Shown here piece after piece: positions 1 to 12,100 of a DNA stretch of 64,000 nucleotides (the first letter of the stretch is position 1; each line of letters starts with the position of its first letter). The DNA comes from Setophaga petechia (taxonomy: Eukaryota; Chordata; Aves; Passeriformes; Parulidae): positions 23,461,003-23,525,002 of the forward strand of contig JANCRA010000007.1 of NCBI GenBank assembly GCA_024362935.1, read 5' to 3'. The notes below the pieces were generated by a model. It worked only from the letters and a program-made list of their open reading frames with translations. It was not told the origin of the DNA and did no database searches. Made by a program: the position numbers and the translations under genes.

Positions 1-30
1 ATGTGGCATAACTTCTATCTCTCTCTTTAG

Positions 31-125
31 GTTTGGTCCCTGTCCGCAGGCAGAGTTGGTCAGTGTCTACATACAGTGCAGACAGAGGATCGAGTGTGGT
101 CCATTGCTATCAGCCCATTATTAAG
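31..125 (+). CDS. FBXW4: FBXW4 internal coding exon (first in window)
   Basis: A 95-nt exon between a pyrimidine-rich acceptor (ctctctctttag) and a GTAACA donor. It reads in phase 0 from GTT: VWSLSAGR...HTVQTEDRVWS, ending with two bases of a serine codon that is completed 27.9 kb downstream. It covers the end of one WD repeat and the start of the next. Confidence 0.93.
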
Positions 126-3100
126 GTAACACATCTCTTTATTTCCAGTTTTCATCAGAGAGAAGTAAAGGAGTCGGATAGGCTGTGTGTCCACAAATCT
201 TTGTGAGGCACCAATGTGACGGTTCAGGGACTTGATTTGCGTGGAGGCTGATCAGGTGCTTGTGCCTGCAGCAGGAGCTCAGGGGAGAGCATGTGGTCCT
301 TATTTCCTATACCAGCAGAGTGATCCCCTTATAAAGAGGCCATGAAGGTGGTCCTGGGTTCCTCTTAGTGCTGCAGGTGGGACCTGTTCATTCTTTCTTG
401 AGGAAGGAACGCTGACTTGCTAATTAGAAACAGTGAGCTGGATCCTCTTGAGATTTTTCAGTGCTGAAAAGATGCCAACTTGTATTTTCATCTTTGGCAG
501 AAGAGATTCTGAGCAAAAAGGTCCCTGCTTGAGAGCTGCATGCAGTGGTTAGAACTCAGGTTTTTTTGAACATGTTGAACTGGCAAAGATGAAGTAGAGT
601 TCGGGGATGTGATTTTCCAGCCTCTGTTGCCTGTAGCTCTGTGCTTCTTAGTGCATAGAATGCTACAAGTACAGTTTCAGTGTGGAAGGCAAGGGCTATA
701 CATACACCAGTGTCTTCCAGGGTGTTCTTTGAAGTCCTCCTGTTATTGAGGAAGTGAAAATCTGAGAAACTCTCACTGTTAAAATTGTACACCAACCAAC
801 AGTGATCTGTCTCTTCGGTTCCCTGTTAAACTGGCCTGCATGCAAGAGAGGTTCTTCCTTAGCATACCTTAGGAAAAGGGGAAGAAGAGCTGCTGTTGCT
901 GCTCATGTGATGTCTGCAACTGCTGAGTTTTAGGGTTGTGCAAAACCAAAATACTGTCCACAACTGCTGTCCTTGTTAGATTTCCAAGCTTGTTTTGCAG
1001 GCAGCAGAAACTCAGTGGTACAGAGCTAATGGCTTTATCAGAGAAATGACACTCCAGGCTTGCTATGATTTTGCTGTTGCCTTGTTCCTTTGCTCTGAGT
1101 GTTTGAGACAAATAGTGTTTTTGAAGAATAGCCATGTGTGTTGGTTCCGCTGCAAGATGTGAGATAGAAGGCCTTTGCTGTCTTCTGTGCTGCAAGGGTC
1201 CCTTTTCTAGCAGACAGGCTCTGGCTCAGGCACTGTGGCTGGTTAGAGGCCTGTGGCATTCTGCTTCCTACTCCTAAGTGATGACCTACTGCCGTGGCCT
1301 CTTGTCAGGACGGTGTTCCTCTCCGTGGTGTGCGTGCTTGTGCACACTCTCTGTCACAATATTTACCCTCAGTCTCCCCACCCCACCCCCCCCCCCCCCC
1401 CCCCCGTTCCTCCCTGCAGGGTGATAAATTGGAGGTGGTGGAACAGCTAACCTATGAACAAGTGGGCTTAAATTGTGCACTCTCATTTTTTATGAAACTG
1501 TGGACTGTACCAGCCTCTCCCACTAGCCCAGCCTACTGCACCCTCCCCTTACCCCTCCATATTTTAGGGAGGGGGGTGTGGAGAATTAGAGCCAATTAGC
1601 CACGTCATTAATTCTTCAATTTGACGGCTGATATAGCAGGGCCTGAAACACGCTGCTGACCTCGTATAATGGGAACCCTGCTCCTTAACATATTGACGAT
1701 GGGAGAAGTTAATTAAAATTCCACAGAGAGAAGGTGTCGGCTAACCTATAAACCTGTCGCTTCTCAGAACAAATCGCAGCCATCCTAGAAGAGAGAGAGG
1801 ATCAGAGCAGGAGGGCATGTGGTGGGGGTTGGCCAGGGCAAGGGGCAGGGGAGATGAATTTTTCACTAATAGGTTTTATTACTTGCTGTCTAATGAGCGT
1901 GAGTATCAAAAAGATAATATCTGGTTTCTAGGAAAGTCTGCTTTGGGGAGCTCTGTGGTTTCTGTTTTATTTGCAAGAGCCCATATTTCACCCATATGCA
2001 TTCCTTATGCACTTATGTCTAAAGCTTTTCCTCCCTTGCAGTCCCCATCCTTCTAGCCAGAGCTTGGATACATTTGGTCCCCAGTGAGGCTGAACATGGC
2101 CTATAACCTCCACTTCCTCCTAAACATTTAACGTGACCTTCTGATTCTCCCTTCTCAATTGTGCTGATGTAAACCGAGATCTCCTCCATAAAGACAGGTA
2201 GTTCTACTGCTGTATAACTGTTGGAGAGTCAGGCTCCAACCACCTAAGTATTTTGGCCCAATGATGCTAAGAAATGGCAGCTGTCTCTACTATGGACACA
2301 CAGAGCTCAGAGCAGTTCTGTTCAGTGGGGTGGGAACAAAAATGGCTTCTCCAACTCTAGCCATTCAAAATTGCTTTGGAGAAGCTGTAGTTTCCTGACC
2401 TGGAACTTTGCCAGGACTTCGACTCTCTAGAGTAGTCAGGGTGGTATTCTTACTGAGCTTCAGCTGTTAATGGTGTGAAACTTTTCATCTTTTCAGTGAT
2501 ATCTTCCTCTGTGTGAAGCTTCTTACAAAGCATCCCATATGCTCCTGACCCACCGCTGGGTTTTTACTGTGCCTGCTGTAGTCCTGCACTGCTGGACTGC
2601 TACTCTAGAGGACAGCGCCTGTACACTCAGGCTAAACATTAGAGACTTGTGCTCTTAGAGCACAGCTTCTCTGGTTTCAGGCATTTTCCCTTAGGTATTC
2701 TGCTTTGATTTGTCCATAGTTTCCTTGTGTCACTACAGAGATCATCCTGTAGATGTGCAGAGCTGGAGGAAGAGGCTTCCTTGTTCTTAGTGTAGTGGTG
2801 CTATTCTGGATGTTTCTAGATCTGCAAACAGAAGGATTCCTGTAAGAGAGATTAAGTAGGTGGAAAGGTATTAAAAGGGTACCAAGAATATTGGATCATC
2901 TCTTCATATTGTGCAGGGGAAAACTGTGCTTAGTCCTTTACATAACTTTTTCAGCCATGGAAGTGTCTTGACATCCCTGTGTGTTGTTGGAGCTTCATTG
3001 CTTTGGGGATCCCTAACAGTGCTCTCTGCAGGGTAATGGGGATGGGAGGGCATTGTGTTCATTCTGGGTTTTCAGCAAGTCTGCAAAGTTATGCTGGTTG

Positions 3101-6100
3101 GTGTGCTTTGAATAGCAGGTCACACGTTGCATGTCTCCAAAGTGACTAGAGGAGACTCTGAGAGAGTTCTTAAAGTAGGATACTTAAAATAAGGGTACCT
3201 CAGCTTCTTTCAGCCACTGGCTTAATTGGTGTCTGAAGCTGTCCTTCTGAAGCTGGCTTAGTAAAATGATGTACTTACTCTGCTGTGTACCCTAAACTAC
3301 ATCTCTTAGCTGCTCATAATCATCTTCCCCCAACGAGTTCATTTGCCTCTTGAACTTTGCATCATGCAGATGTTGAACTTTCATTTACTGGTGCTTGCTG
3401 CAGTGACTTATGTGTGCTCAGGGACCAGGGCAAGCCTAAGTGCAGTGGACCAATTCAAATGTGCAAAGTGAGGCAAACTCGGGAGTTTCTGGTAGAGCAG
3501 TGGTTTGTGGTTCTGAGGTGGCAGTAACCAGGGAAGAGATGGGAGCAGTGTACAATGTAAACTGGAGGGGAAAGAAAAGAGTGCACCTTCATGTTAGATT
3601 CATTATTAATCTTGGATCCAGATTTTTTTTGTGTTGAATTTAAAAAAGTACTCAGATCTAAGCGGACTTCTCCTGCCAGGCTTGGCCACTGGCATTTGCT
3701 ATTTTCATTTTTAAATATTTAAATATTTATCATGCGATGCTGTACTCAAAGTGTGTCAGATTTTAAAGGAAGCAAAGAGAAGACAGAGGCACACAAATGG
3801 TTTCCAACATGCGACTGTAGATGAGCAGCAGGATGCCAGGTTTCAGCTGCAGGTAGAGAGCTAGGAAGCCCTTGGTACACTTTGGGGCAATCATAAAGTG
3901 CCCTACTGTGACAGAAGCATGCTTTGGGTGTGTAAGCCCAAGAGACAGTCTCTTCTTTTCTGACTTTGTCATTAGTCTGCTGCAATAGATGACCTCTCCT
4001 TGTGGATATTGCCTTGGTGAAGTGTTAGTTAACTGCAGAGAGAAGGAAAGTTTGTACGGAAGACTAGCTGTCTGCATTGGATGCCTAATTTAAAGGAAAA
4101 TATGTACTTACATGAACAGCTAAATTTAAAAAGCCAGGCTGACTCTTCTGTTTATGCAGTGTTGTAGTTGAGACCTAGCTCCTGTGTTTGAACATGCTGA
4201 TTTTAACCTTATTGCCTCTCCCATGGATTATTATGAGGAAGTAATATTTGAGGAGATCTCTGCTTCTACGGACAACTTCAGGCAAATTGTAAAACATGCC
4301 CCAAACTCATTGGGGAAAGGAAGGAAGAGAAAGGTTACTTTACTGAATGGGCCTCCCTTCCATTGGGAGCAATCAAAATGATTAATATTGAGGGCTTCTT
4401 TTTAATGGCTATCTAGAAACTTCTTGTGAAAGTGTAACAATTTGATCTTGCATGTTGCCTTAGAGCAAAACAACCCACTTGAATCAGAGCAACTTTGCAG
4501 TGGTTTTAACTGCGCAATTGAAGCCCTAATGGGTAGAAGTTAAAATGTTGGATAATGTTCCCCTGCCCTCATTTCTTACTCTGATTTTATCAGCAGGTTT
4601 CCCCTACTGCATATCAAGATGAGCTGTTGGCCATAGTGTGCTCTGCTTTGACCTTGCTTTGTGCAGTTAACCTCTCTGAGTCTGCTAGGACTTGGGAGAA
4701 GTAACTGAGTTTTGTTGGGGTTTGTGCATTGCCAGCAAAACAGCCGGCAGCAATAGCTCTGCTGTCCTTGGGGATCTTCCTAGAGCCTGGTCGGTTTGAA
4801 TAATTGAGAGGGGACTCTGACCTGCAGCTGTTTCTTAAGCAGGGCAGGAAGAACCTGCTCAACTGTGAGATCCCAGAGTGGACGTGCTGAGTTAGTGGTG
4901 GCATTAACTGCCATCTTTTACTGACCTCAGAGGGCGATCTGGATGTGGGTTTCTAGGTATATGCAATAGTCATAACTGACTTGGTGCTCTTTCACCCTAA
5001 AGCTGAGGAGCAGGAAATGAGTATCAGTTTCTCCCCTCTGGAGCTAAAATGACACCTGTGTCTTATCCATTTGCCCTTACTGTTCCCTTGATGTTGGGAG
5101 GAAGAAGACTTTGTTTTACCTTCTTTAATTGTATGATAATAGCTCTATTTGGTCTTCTTCGCGTGGGTGAACACACAAACACGCATGTTTGTTATCCCTC
5201 TCTTCTAGAAACAAACAAATATGCAAACATTTCTATGAATTGAGAAACTACAGCGTACCTTTCTTCACTTCAATTTCTTTCTTTTGCCCTCTAAAGCTCA
5301 CGTGATTGATGGCTTCCTCCCTTTTTGTCACTTTTGGCCAATAGTCTGATGTATATATTTTCTGTGACTGTGTGAATTGTCTCACTAGTGGTTGCAGGCA
5401 GGTGAGCAGGTTTTGGGAGGCAGTAGCTGACTGAGTTGGAACGCAGACATCTGTTTCTAATTGTGTTGAACTGTGTTGCATATTGAATTTTTTTTTCCTC
5501 CCCCTGTAGTTTTTTATCATTTTTCCCCTTGCTTGAGGGGAAAGTCTGTCTCAGAAAGCTTGGAGGAAGCATCTTTCTTGTGCTGCATGGTTTGCACAGG
5601 AGAATCCATGAATGTTTAATCGATGTGACAGAAGAAACTTAGTTGAGGGGGGTGGCAACCTTATGGTTTGAGGTTTCCATTTCCAGTTTGTGATTGTTTT
5701 CTCTTTGCTTTTTAAGTTTGCAGGGGGAGAAGGTAACTTCACCAGACCTTGGCTGCTGTTTACCTTTGCTCGGTTGTGCAGTGTGCCTTTGTTTTTACAC
5801 CTTTGATCAGTGTCCTGCCAACAGATAATTTAGCAATTGCATCCTAGGGTGGAAGTGTGGAGTTAATGTTAAAATTAGGGTTTTTTTCCTTTCCTTACTT
5901 CTGTGGCTGATGGAGCAGAGAAGGAGAGAGGGGAGGTGAAGGGGGCCATAAATTCTAGACCTGGTGATTCTGTTTCTTGTAGAGAAATGAAAGCCTCTGA
6001 TGTCTCTTCAGCACTTTCATTAACATTTAAATTAAGGGTTTGTTTTTCAGGTGGCTTCAGTCGAAGCCCTTTCATAGTCTGACACATGGAGGCTGTTCTC

Positions 6101-9100
6101 TCTCTCCTTTTCTCTCCCTCTTTCTCCAGCTTGCATATCAGTGTACAATAGTAATCACTGCTTTATTTTTTTTTCTGATCTCTCAGGAGGGCAGCGACCT
6201 GACAAGCTGTACCAGAGGTTCAAAGAGAAACAGAAATGGAGTGCAAAGGTAGATGAGCAGGAGGATGCCAGGTTTCACTCCTACAATTAGAGTGGTGTCT
6301 GTTCCTTCCCCGCCTTTCAAATGACTGCTTTTGGGGGCGGGGAGGGACACAGAGGGATGGACCTTTCTTGCACGGTGAGAGCCCCAGGTGCAGATGCCTC
6401 TAAACAAGCTCAGCTTCCACCGTTACTCCTCCCAGATGAGGCTGAACCTGTCACTCAGAGGATGCAAGCTCATGCCCTGAGGTGGGAAGTGGAGCTGTAG
6501 TGTCCTAAGATAGCAGCCTGGCCCTTCTAAAGAAGTGTTGATTCACTCTGAGGACAGCAGGAGACTGGCCCTCAGCCTGCCATTGGCATTTGAAAGGAGG
6601 GTGATAGTGGAGGATATTGCCCTGAAATAAAGGCAATATCTGTCTTTTGTGCTGCAGGGCTTAACTAATGTCTGCTCTGAGCACAGCAGCTTACAATGTC
6701 TGAGGTGTCAGTTTGGATCTTGGCTTGCAACGACCTAAACCAGACCATGCCTTGCCATGGCTAAGCAGTTGGTTCAACCTCAAGAGAAAAAAAAGCTGTT
6801 TTCCACCTGCTCCTACAGTTGTGTAAAAGCCAAGGAACAAAGGTATAGTTTTAGGAATGTCAGTGACTTGCAGTGGGGAAGCAATGTAGTAGGATTTGCG
6901 TAAAGACATGAATCTTTGTCCCAGAGCTCTTTTGAAATCTTCCACTTCTCATCTCTTACCCAACTGGTCACCACTGGTAGGCTGTTACCTTCTGCAGGCT
7001 GTCTGACAGGAATGGGGGGCCCCAGTAGCACTGCACTGGTATCTTTTAGCTAAAAGACAGAGGAAAATGAGCCAACACGTGAGCAGTGTTTAGCATAAAG
7101 AAACTTGCAGCTTGGTTGCTGTGACTGTCCCACTCTCTATGGCTTCACTATACTACCACCCCAAATTTGTTCTCCTTTCACTAAAACCTTCATCCACGTG
7201 GGCTTTAAAGAATGCCAACAGGATGAGAGCAGCAAGCTGGCATGGGATCAGGAAGCGTATTCCCTGAATGACAGTAGTTAAGGTGCATGAAGAAGAGTGT
7301 CAAAAATTTATGATTCTTCAAGACTGGTCATAAGTGTGCCAGTGGTGTCCACGACTTATACCGTGTGGCTCTTCTGGAGGACCTAATTCAAAGTCATGCA
7401 CTTGCAGAAGCATCCTATATATGCTGAATAATGTTCCTGTTACGGAGTTTGGATTTTTCCTTTCCTTTTTGTGTGAACTGTCACAGAATGTAGTCTGTCA
7501 TTTCTTGTGTCACTTGTCAGGTTGAAGTATTATGTCTGACTGTTCTGAGTGTATGGTGATGACTCAGTGAGTGACACAGAACAACCTTCAGAGGCAGTTG
7601 ATCTTGTCCATGTTCCAAGTGTTCTGGAGCTGTCTGGTGGGATGTGCTTCTCTGATCCCATCTAACCCATGCTCTAATTGTTTTGTCTCCATCTCTAAGT
7701 CCTGGCAGGGCACATGGCTTCTACCTCCTCTCTGTAAGATATTTCTGTGTAGTCCCAAAAACTGCCACCATCAGCATCATCTTGGTTTCTTCATCCTGTA
7801 TCATGCAAGGGGGGAGTCAGAATGTCTGATCTGCACTACTGGCATCTATCCACTTTTGCAGGTGCTTCAGCTTTTGGAGACTCAGAGATTCACATCTACT
7901 GAGTTTTTCTTCAAGACTCTGTGTTGGATGGTGCTGACCATGTTTGGTGAAACCCACAGCCCACGCAAACCAAAGAGATCAGCGATAGGAAAGAGGATGC
8001 TTAGTATTTGTCTCACAGTGTCCTCTATCGTGGCTTCTGAGCCACCTCCAGTGTTGCTCACTCTGTAACTTTTCAGTGAGAAATGCTTTTAATTTAAGCT
8101 CTTCTGAGGTTGCATGCCAGCACAGAGCTCTGCTTGGCTGCCCTAGTGGTACTTGAGGCAAGTGTGCTGCAGCACTAGCTGGGGTAACTCCTACTAATTT
8201 GCTGTGGAAGCTCCACTGTATTTATGGGTGGAGAGGACAGGGGAATGCTTGCTCTCCCACCTTCCCCCATGTTGTCTCAGAAGTCCTTGGTGCATCTTTG
8301 ATTAGGTGTAGGTCAGAAGAGTTTCCACATCGTGACCTTAATAACTGGGGTTGATTGGCAGGCAGTCTGCGGAGAGGGAGCAGCCTGTCCCTTTCATCTC
8401 CCTTGGTGCTGTGCTGGGACAATGGGCCAGCATATTTTCCTTGTTGTTCCTCATTTGAAAAGGGTCTGGTATCTCTACTAGGTACCTGTGACATGGGGGT
8501 CTTGATTGGGGTCTCATAAAGGGCCCTGTCACTGTGTCCAAAGGCCAGGAATACAAAGGCGGTCAGTGGGTGGGGGTCTCAGCTGACCACTGAAGAAGGG
8601 AGGGGAGGGTCCTGGAAGCAGTGGAGGGAGAAGCAACCCCTGATGGGAGACTTTAAAGGGGGGAGGGGGGGAGGAGGCGGCCCATTTTTGTCCCGAACTC
8701 ATCAAGCACATCTGCAGAATTGTCCCAGCCTCTGCCTCCCAGTTTCAAAAGAAAATGATCGTTTGATAAACCGTCCTGATTCACCACTTTCTCACAAGGG
8801 AGGGAGACCCACCTTTGACCTCTATGATTTCACATTGGGCCCAGCTCCCCCCCATCCAATTGCTGGAGAAACTTTGAAATGCATCCCTTGTGCTCCCTTT
8901 CCTTCTCCCTCTTTCCCTTTACTCTCTCTTCCCCTTGCTATTTTTTTTCTCTTTAGTCCCCCTCCTCCTTTTCCCACTACCCCCACCTTCCCCACTCTCC
9001 CGCTTTGTAAAAAAGCAGGCGTACTGCTTTGGAGTTTAGGCAAGTAATTAGTAAAATCTTTTCTGCAGCACAATAAAACCACAGCCCTTGGCCTGCATAT

Positions 9101-12100
9101 TCCCACAATTTACATACTCGCGGGCATTCGAGAAAACAAGTGGTATTCCCAGTGCATCGTTGCCTATGAAAATCATTTGGAAGGCAGGGAGGGGAGGGTG
9201 CTGAGACCCACTCGCTCCTGCGAGCTATAGGAATGTGCATGAATATATTAAAATGTTTTCACACAATGCTTGTATTTTCCAACAGGAGGAGGCATCTTCT
9301 GGATGAAAGGCGGCTGGCCCAGACACAGGCCTCTTCCAAACGCTCTTTCCCACTCAGGGTTTGTTTGCATGGACCAGATAGAGAGGGGGCCTGGAAGGGG
9401 AGGAAGGGGCAAGGCTGCTATCCATGAAGAGTAAATCTTTGTGTGCCTCTTACCCGCTCCCCATTTGTGATCCCAGAAAGTCAAATTATGAGGGAATTGT
9501 GTCTGCAGAGGGAGGCAGGAAGGGAGATCATCAGGACTTTCTGCAAAAGCTTTTGGAGGCATTGCAAACGTATAGAGGAAATAGCTTGTAATGGACCATA
9601 TAGTGCTGTGACCAATGGGATTCAGCGGCTGCAGCAGGAAATGACTGAGAGAGAGCTGACCATCTTGAGCAGTATTAGCAAAGTGCCTATTAATAACAGA
9701 AAACACTCTTGCAGTACTTTTCCATCTTTATCTTACTGTCAAGAACAGGCTACTCAATGCTCAGTCCGGGCAGCGTGTCCAGCTGTTGTTCTACTTTTTC
9801 CAAGAGGGTGGTTTTTCCAGGCAGTGCCACTGGTGGAACCCAGCAGTTTCCAGTCCTTTTCAATCAGGGCCCACTTAGTTGCTTTTCCTCCAAAGAGGTT
9901 CTTTGGTCACTTTCTACTTACAGGATGTTGACAACAGGTGTGTGGTGAAACTTGTGTCTAGAGAGTGTAGATCTATGATTTCCTTTCTAACAGACAAGAA
10001 CTGATGGAGAAAATTGAAGTGAAGGGAGGGAGAGGCTGAACACAAGTAACGAATATCTTGGCTTAGGAACAGGGTTTGTATATAGGGAAGACTGTGGGTT
10101 CAGATCCAGGAATACTGTTTTTGAAAATACTGGGGCAGGCTTCAAAGAGGCTTTGCTTGGAGGTAGGATGGTGGCTGCATTTTTGTTACGGCGCAGGGAA
10201 AACTTGGGACCCTCAATGTGAGAATCAGCAAGCTTCGTTTATTGAATAGAGCATCAAACTTTTATGCACAACAAGTAATAAGCTCATACATATTCTGGAA
10301 ACTAAGCCGTCTATTGGTTAACTATAGATATCAGTTCTTCCTCATACCAGAGGAGTTACATCTCTTTTTTCTCATATCTTTTTCTCAGCTACAACACTTT
10401 GTTATTGTAATACAGCTATCTTCAAGGCCACCGTGTTCTTGCAGGTGTACGCACTTAGATTAGCCATGGTCTTGTACTTTTCCAATTCTTAGTTAACTAT
10501 TCTTCCAACACTTTTTAAATTATTTTTGTTCAGTAATAGTCTTTTGGTGATTTAGAAAGCCCTTTGAAATTTCTGTGGGAAGTGGTGTGGCACCAGCAAG
10601 GACATCTGGATGCCTTTTCCCTATGTGGTGCCAGCTCTTCTGGGTGGGTAACCTGTCCAGATGGGTTCTGCCCTGAGGTTTTACATGTCTGTCCAGCCAC
10701 AGCCATGGCAGCACAAATTTATGGATGCCATGAAGAGTTATTCCAAGGCCCATGCTACTCATCTGAAGTCTCTGCTCTCCTGAAGGAATTTTCAGAACAC
10801 AGAGTCCCAGAACAAGGCATAAGCCATTCAGAGAGGAGTGGAAATGCTTTATTGAGAATTTCTCCTCAGCTGAGCCAGCTCTTCATGTCCTTTCGGACCA
10901 GACTGTCACTGTGACAAATGAGACAAAATGTATACCCCAAGACCTACAAGGAGCTAAACAATTTAGCATCTAAAAACCTTTTGCAAAAGAGTATTCTGCA
11001 TGGCAGTGTTCCTAAATGGATCTGCAGTAGCAGCAAAGCTCTGTGATGCTGTTGCTCCTGGCTGGCCTCCACTGGTCGTACTGGTGTTGGTCATGGTGCA
11101 AAGGTCTCTAACCTTTTGTTGGAAACAACCAACAACCTAACTTGCAAGAGGGCTTACTTCTTATTTTTAATTATTGTCTTCCCAATTCCCTGCTCCTCCC
11201 CTTCATCTTTCTGCATTTCTTAAAGAGGCAGTGGAGGGAAAAAAGCTTTGGTTTTTGTTTGGGAAGGGGGTTAGCAAGGGCGACATGGCCCCTGCAACCT
11301 CTCATAGGGGTGTCTTGTCAGGGCGCGGCATGGAGGGCACAAACAGATCATAACCTTTAAGTGAAAATGTGATGGAGGGGAGAGATGAAAGCAGTGAAAC
11401 AAATTAGATACATCTAGAGGGGGTGCTCAACTGGAGAAAATTAGCATTTCTTCCTAATTGGAGTGCAGGGCATTCCATTACAGGGTTTCATTACAAGGAG
11501 GGAAGCACTGGGCCTCTTTGGAGGATTCCCCCCTGCCCTTGGTTTTTCTAGAAGTAAAAAAAAAAAATTATTTGGGAAAGAAATGCAAAAGTACTGAATT
11601 TATCAGAGTAAAGATTTCAGACTGCTGCAGCAGGAAGAATTATAGTAAAGCACCAGTTCTTTAATTATTAAGACAAGAAGGTAATGATTGTGTACACATG
11701 AAGGCTGTTGCTAGTCCTAGTTTTCCTCAAGGAAACTAAAAAGTATACAGGAGGCTGCAGGTGATTATAACTTTCTGATTCAAGTTTTGATTGCTGAATC
11801 AAATTTCTAGACTATCCAAAATGGACTAGTTTGTTTGAAGCAAAGGGATATGTTTTTGATTATGATCAATGGAGTCAATTCAAGCCTGTTTTATACTGCA
11901 TATCAAGCCCATGCTGCACAAAACACACTTGTTTAATGTGTATTTGCCTGGTTCTACCTATATCTGGAGCTGTTGTATCCAACAGAAATTTGCACATATC
12001 CCTGGGAAGACAGGCCATCTTCCAGCACAGAATGTCTGGTGGCTGCTTTGGGGCTTGTGCACAGCTTTGTGATCCAGGTAGCTTGTGCCAGCTTGAGGAA

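Noticed and set aside
3713..3728. AAATATTTAAATATTT 16-bp palindrome
   Set aside because: It is simple AT-rich tandem sequence. A palindrome is expected from such a repeat and nothing else supports function.
7571..8068. A 165-codon open frame in the large FBXW4 intron
   Set aside because: Low-complexity hydrophobic and cysteine content, no domain and no splice logic; consistent with chance.
8643..9047. Open frames of 134 codons (plus) and about 94 codons (minus) across a pyrimidine-rich stretch
   Set aside because: Composition bias (Pro/Phe/Ser-rich) from a C/T-rich tract explains the open frames. The block is better viewed as non-coding.
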